DNA of 17,386 bases from Colimorpha sp002372855 (lineage in GTDB: Bacteria > Bacteroidota > Bacteroidia > Bacteroidales > P3), in assembly GCA_946621635.1 (NCBI GenBank), contig CAMOOR010000044.1:1-17386 (forward strand), in the 5' to 3' direction. A program made the position numbers and the translations under genes. Below, in pieces: positions 14,854-17,386 of the stretch. Positions within the stretch are counted from its first letter, which is position 1. The number at the start of each line of letters is the position of its first letter. The notes under the pieces were generated by a model that made no database searches, had not been told where the DNA came from, and saw only the letters and a list, made by a program, of their open reading frames with translations.

Positions 14854-15462
14854 ATGGAACCAAAAACAGAAAAGAACGACCGCTTGCAGATTGATTATCA
14901 GCTGGTATGCGACGCCCGCGACCGGGGAAGCCACAAGGCCTACGCCGCCCTGATGGCCTCCTACCGCGAGCCGCTCTATCTGCTCCTGCTTCGCATGACG
15001 CACAACACCACCATGGCGTCGGACCTCACCGTGGAGACCTTCAGCAAGGCTTTCCTTCAGCTGCACCGCTATGCCCCCACGGGCTCCTTCAGCTCGTGGC
15101 TCTTCTCCATTGGCGTCAACACCTACATCGACTACCTGCGCAAGCGCCGTCCCGACACCGTGTCGCTGGGCAGCATCACACGCACTGCCGATGGCGACTT
15201 CATTGAATATCAGATACCCTCAGGCCAGCCCAACCCCGAAGAGGACCTCATCCGCCGCCAGCGTGACGCGGCCCTGAAGGAGGTGGTGGCAGCGCTCAAA
15301 GAGCCCTACCGCCGCATCATAGAGCTGCGCTACTACGAAGACCTCAGCTACGAGGAAATCGCCGAGCGGCTCAAACTGCCCCTCGGAACGGTCAAGGTGC
15401 GCCTGATGAGGGCCAAAACGCTGCTTGCCAGCATGGTAAAAGAAAGGGACGACGTGCTATGA
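14854..15462 (+). CDS. ECF-type sigma-70 family RNA polymerase sigma factor
   Basis: The 202-residue protein directs RNA polymerase to a set of promoters. Sigma region 2 (about 25-98) includes AYAALMASYREPLYLLLLRMT, DLTVETFSKAFLQL and SFSSWLFSIGVNTYIDYLRKRR; a linker of about 40 residues follows. Region 4 (about 140-195) has the helix-turn-helix YEDLSYEEIAERLKLPLGTV followed by KVRLMRAK. I prefer the ATG at 14854 (MEPKTEKND); starting at 14818 would add a basic stretch unlike the family. There is no anti-sigma gene beside it. Its stop overlaps the next gene's start by four bases (ATGA), implying translational coupling with the outer-membrane-like protein. Confidence 0.93.
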   Translation: MEPKTEKNDRLQIDYQLVCDARDRGSHKAYAALMASYREPLYLLLLRMTHNTTMASDLTVETFSKAFLQLHRYAPTGSFSSWLFSIGVNTYIDYLRKRRPDTVSLGSITRTADGDFIEYQIPSGQPNPEEDLIRRQRDAALKEVVAALKEPYRRIIELRYYEDLSYEEIAERLKLPLGTVKVRLMRAKTLLASMVKERDDVL

Positions 15463-16343
15463 ATAGGATGTGCATAGTGTTGGCAATGCTCATGGCATCG
15501 ACGGCGGCTCTGGCCGACGACGACGGCGTACCGAGGCCCGGGCCTACGGGCCTCTCTGTCTTTGCCAACGCCGGCGCCGTATGGGCCGACGGCGTCAACG
15601 CCAACTTCTACTCCGGCCGGCCGGAAAACGCCAACACCATCGACCGCGTGCTCCACAGCAACAGCTACGGCACCCAAATCTGGAACAACCTACGCAACGA
15701 CGGACTCATCTCCTCGGCCATAGGCAGCTACAGCGAACTGCAGGTCGTCGAATACCCCGAAATGTACTACCGCACGTCGTACAACATAGGCCTGGGCCTG
15801 CGCTACGACTACGCCAGCGGCTTCGGATGGCTCCTGCGCTTCGACATGTGGCGCCTCGAAGCCATCGGCGCCTTCAACCTCAGCAGCACCAACGGCACCG
15901 GCATCCTCAGCGACAACCGCCAGTATATCCGCTGCGGCATGCTCGGCCAGGAAGACCGCATCTGCATCGACCTGGCTCTGACGCGCACCGTCGACCTCGG
16001 CGGCGGCCTCTGCCTCGAGGTGGACCTCGGCGCCACCATCAACAACAGCAAGGTCAAAGACAACCTGATGGAAATCAACGGCAGCACCTATTCCATCCTC
16101 GACATCTGGAACGGCAGCACCCCCGATGTCGGCGCCGGAAGCTACGAATACGTCAACCAGGGCGGCATCGGCTTCGGCGTCTTCATGAGCGGCTACCTCG
16201 GCTACCGCATCTCCGGCGTCGGCGCCATCAAGGCCGGCTACTCCTGCCACCACAGCCAGGCCAACCTCAAGGGCTATGACGCCTGGGGCTGGCACCACTG
16301 CCTCAACATTAGATTCGAAATCAACAATTTTAGCTTTTTATAA
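15459..16343 (+). CDS. Secreted outer-membrane-like protein of unknown function
   Basis: The 294-residue protein has a short signal peptide (MNRMCIVLAMLMASTAALA, cleavage after about residue 19) and no lipobox at the cleavage site. The mature chain has many short alternating hydrophobic and polar stretches rich in Tyr, Gly, Trp and Asn (for example YYRTSYNIGLGLRYDYASG and GGIGFGVFMSGYLGYRISG), which is the look of an outer-membrane beta-barrel. It ends with IRFEINNFSFL. Several cysteines are present (CGM, CID, GLCLE, SCHH, HHCLN). I do not recognise a named family. It is coupled to the sigma-factor gene by an ATGA overlap and is followed with no gap by the GNAT gene, so it may be a product that the sigma factor senses or controls; that is inference. 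Confidence 0.85.
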   Translation: MNRMCIVLAMLMASTAALADDDGVPRPGPTGLSVFANAGAVWADGVNANFYSGRPENANTIDRVLHSNSYGTQIWNNLRNDGLISSAIGSYSELQVVEYPEMYYRTSYNIGLGLRYDYASGFGWLLRFDMWRLEAIGAFNLSSTNGTGILSDNRQYIRCGMLGQEDRICIDLALTRTVDLGGGLCLEVDLGATINNSKVKDNLMEINGSTYSILDIWNGSTPDVGAGSYEYVNQGGIGFGVFMSGYLGYRISGVGAIKAGYSCHHSQANLKGYDAWGWHHCLNIRFEINNFSFL

Positions 16344-16868
16344 ATGATAACATTTACAACATTAGCAGAAAGCGACCATTCGCACTTTGCGCAAAGCCTG
16401 TTTGAAGAGGCGTTCCCCGAGCAGGAACGCCCGCCCTTCTCTAGTCTCCGGCACCGTGATGCCGGCAAATTCCATTTCCTCGTGGCCGAAAACGGCGACG
16501 AACCGGTGGGCATCCTGACCTACTGGACCTTCGATGACCTCGTCTACATCGAGCATTTCGCCATCGCCGAAGAACTGCGCAACCAGGGCCTCGGCAAAGC
16601 GGCCTTCCTCAACTTCCTCTCCCAGCAGCAGGAGCAGGTGGTGCTCGAGGTGGAGACCCCTGTGAGCGAAGAGGCCGAGCACCGCATAGAGTTCTATGCC
16701 AGCATGGGCCTTTTCAGCAACCCCCAGCACTACGTCCAGCCCCCCTACCGCAAAGGCGGCCAGGAGGTGGAGATGATCATCATGTCGAAATACGAACTCG
16801 ACGACGACGAATTTTGCGAAATTCGCGACCTTTTATACCGCGAAGTGTACGGAAAAACCGACAAGTGA
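16344..16868 (+). CDS. GNAT family N-acetyltransferase
   Basis: GNAT enzymes move an acetyl group from acetyl-CoA to an amine. The 174-residue protein has the fold order expected: an N-terminal helix with SLFEEAFPEQERPPF (18-32), strands FHFLVAENGDEPVGILTYW (43-61), strand VYIEHFAIA (67-75), the acetyl-CoA pyrophosphate loop ELRNQGLGKA (77-86, matching R/QxxGxG/A), and FYASMGLF (117-124). The substrate cannot be read. Its ATG follows the stop of the upstream gene directly (TAAATG), so it is the last gene of the four-gene operon. No clear terminator follows before the tRNA promoter, so readthrough into the tRNA unit is possible. Confidence 0.88.
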   Translation: MITFTTLAESDHSHFAQSLFEEAFPEQERPPFSSLRHRDAGKFHFLVAENGDEPVGILTYWTFDDLVYIEHFAIAEELRNQGLGKAAFLNFLSQQQEQVVLEVETPVSEEAEHRIEFYASMGLFSNPQHYVQPPYRKGGQEVEMIIMSKYELDDDEFCEIRDLLYREVYGKTDK

Positions 16869-16954
16869 GAAATATTTTTTAAAAAATTTTCATAGTACAA
16901 GCGTTTGATACACAGAAGAAAAATCCAGTCCCCGCAAAGAAAATGAAAAAAAAA

Positions 16955-16986
16955 TTTGGTCAGTATCAAAAAAGTTAGTACTTTTG
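16955..16986 (+). promoter_or_regulatory. Bacteroidota-type promoter for tRNA-Arg
   Basis: TTTG (16955-16958) and TACTTTTG (16979-16986) are separated by 20 nt and followed by CA. This is a full consensus match about 40 bases before the tRNA. Confidence 0.85.
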
Positions 16987-17026
16987 CACTCGCTTTCAGG
17001 GAAAGAAAAGCCCGAAAACAGCAGAT

Positions 17027-17103
17027 GGCTCCTTAGCTCAACTGAATAGAGCATCTGACTACGGATCAGAAGGTTGCAGGTTTGAATCCTGCAGGAGTCA
17101 CCA
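17027..17103 (+). tRNA. tRNA-Arg (anticodon ACG)
   Basis: All arms fold: acceptor GGCTCCT (17027-17033) with AGGAGTC (17093-17099, one G-T pair), D-arm GCTC/GAGC, anticodon stem TCTGA/TCAGA (17054-17058/17066-17070) around loop CTACGGA with anticodon ACG at 17061-17063, and T-arm GCAGG-TTTGAAT-CCTGC. The discriminator base is A (17100) and CCA is encoded (17101-17103). A34 would be edited to inosine by TadA so that CGU, CGC and CGA can be read. It has its own promoter and terminator. Confidence 0.97.
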
Positions 17104-17105
17104 CG

Positions 17106-17137
17106 AAGGGAGAACGGAAACGTTCTCCCTTTTTTTT
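17106..17137 (+). terminator. Rho-independent terminator of tRNA-Arg
   Basis: A perfect 9-bp stem GGGAGAACG (17108-17116) / CGTTCTCCC (17121-17129) with a GAAA tetraloop is followed by eight T (17130-17137). It begins three bases after the CCA end. Confidence 0.95.
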
Positions 17138-17138
17138 G

Positions 17139-17344
17139 TATCCTCCCCTTGCCTCCTTCCCCACCACCCCATCCCCCTTTCCTCGCCTCCCTTCTTCCCC
17201 TTCCCCACCACCCCAAACTCCTTTCCCGACATTCCCGTGCCCATATCCCCACCTCCGCTCGCCCCTTGCTCTTCCTTCCGCACCCCGCCTCCGCCCGGCC
17301 TCGAACACCTCCCCTGTCAGCCCCCTCCCGCACAGGGGTCCGAG
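17139..17344. repeat. Long C-rich tract with internal duplication and G-quadruplex potential
   Basis: From 17139 to about 17330 the plus strand is almost all C and T. A 17-bp block, CCTTCCCCACCACCCCA, occurs twice (17155-17171 and 17199-17215). On the minus strand, G runs at 17214-17211, 17206-17203, 17200-17197 and 17191-17189 have loops of 4, 2 and 5 nt, a canonical G-quadruplex pattern. Near its right end, CCCCTGT (17311-17317) and ACAGGGG (17332-17338) can pair. I see no gene; open frames through it cross the tRNA and terminator and look like composition artefacts. It precedes the second repeat core as a similar tract does at 2731-2785. Confidence 0.6.
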
Positions 17345-17355
17345 AGGGGTCGAAG

Positions 17356-17386
17356 AGGTACATAATTCGGCATTTCTTATATCGTT
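17356..17386 (+). repeat. Interspersed repeat core, copy 2 (cut by the window edge)
   Basis: Thirty of 31 bases match 2789-2819 in the same orientation. Its last bases, TTCTTATATCGTT, are one 11-bp unit and the start of the next, so an array like 2807-2917 probably continues beyond the window. Confidence 0.85.

Noticed and set aside
16819..16844. TTCGCG / CGCGAA hairpin at the end of the GNAT gene as an operon terminator
   Set aside because: It lies inside the coding sequence, has an 11-nt loop and no T-run after it.
16890..17363. Minus-strand open frame of 157 codons across the tRNA and C-rich tract
   Set aside because: It runs through the tRNA-Arg and its terminator and encodes low-complexity Gly/Arg/Glu-rich sequence produced by the C-rich tract.

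Overview
The window looks like chromosomal DNA of a moderately GC-rich member of the Bacteroidales (phylum Bacteroidota). Three things support this. Promoters follow the Bacteroidota form TTTG-N19/20-TAnnTTTG, and four sites here match both elements closely. The genes show no clear Shine-Dalgarno leaders. The protein sequences also read like Bacteroidota versions of their families, for example a queuine tRNA-ribosyltransferase without the usual zinc cysteines and an extended GroES-like protein beside alaS. Genus cannot be settled from the sequence alone.

Layout, left to right. The minus strand carries a small SRP RNA (1-98), priA (193-2679), then a 350-base spacer holding an unusual composite repeat and the alaS terminator, then alaS (3029-5623) and a GroES-like gene (5638-5997), which form one operon. 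The plus strand follows with a secreted protein of unknown function and dxs (6202-9095). Facing these on the minus strand is an argS / acyl-ACP thioesterase operon (9272-11787). Divergent from argS is a small 81-codon gene with its own textbook promoter and terminator (12028-12273), then tgt (12375-13511). A four-gene plus-strand operon follows: a membrane family 2 glycosyltransferase, an ECF-type sigma factor, an outer-membrane-like secreted protein and a GNAT acetyltransferase (13606-16868). The window closes with tRNA-Arg(ACG), its terminator, a strongly C-rich tract and a second copy of the composite repeat, cut by the window edge.

Most genes are housekeeping: replication restart, protein targeting RNA, two aminoacyl-tRNA synthetases, a tRNA modification enzyme, isoprenoid entry and fatty acid release. 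I see no phage, transposase, CRISPR array or defence locus. The least explained material is the intergenic element seen at both ends of the window: a C-rich tract, then a near-identical 31-bp core, then 11-bp tandem units that in the complete copy turn into an inverted array able to fold into a hairpin with 42-base arms. The other items worth a look are the sigma-factor operon, the stand-alone 81-aa gene and an AT-rich microrepeat lying in frame inside alaS.
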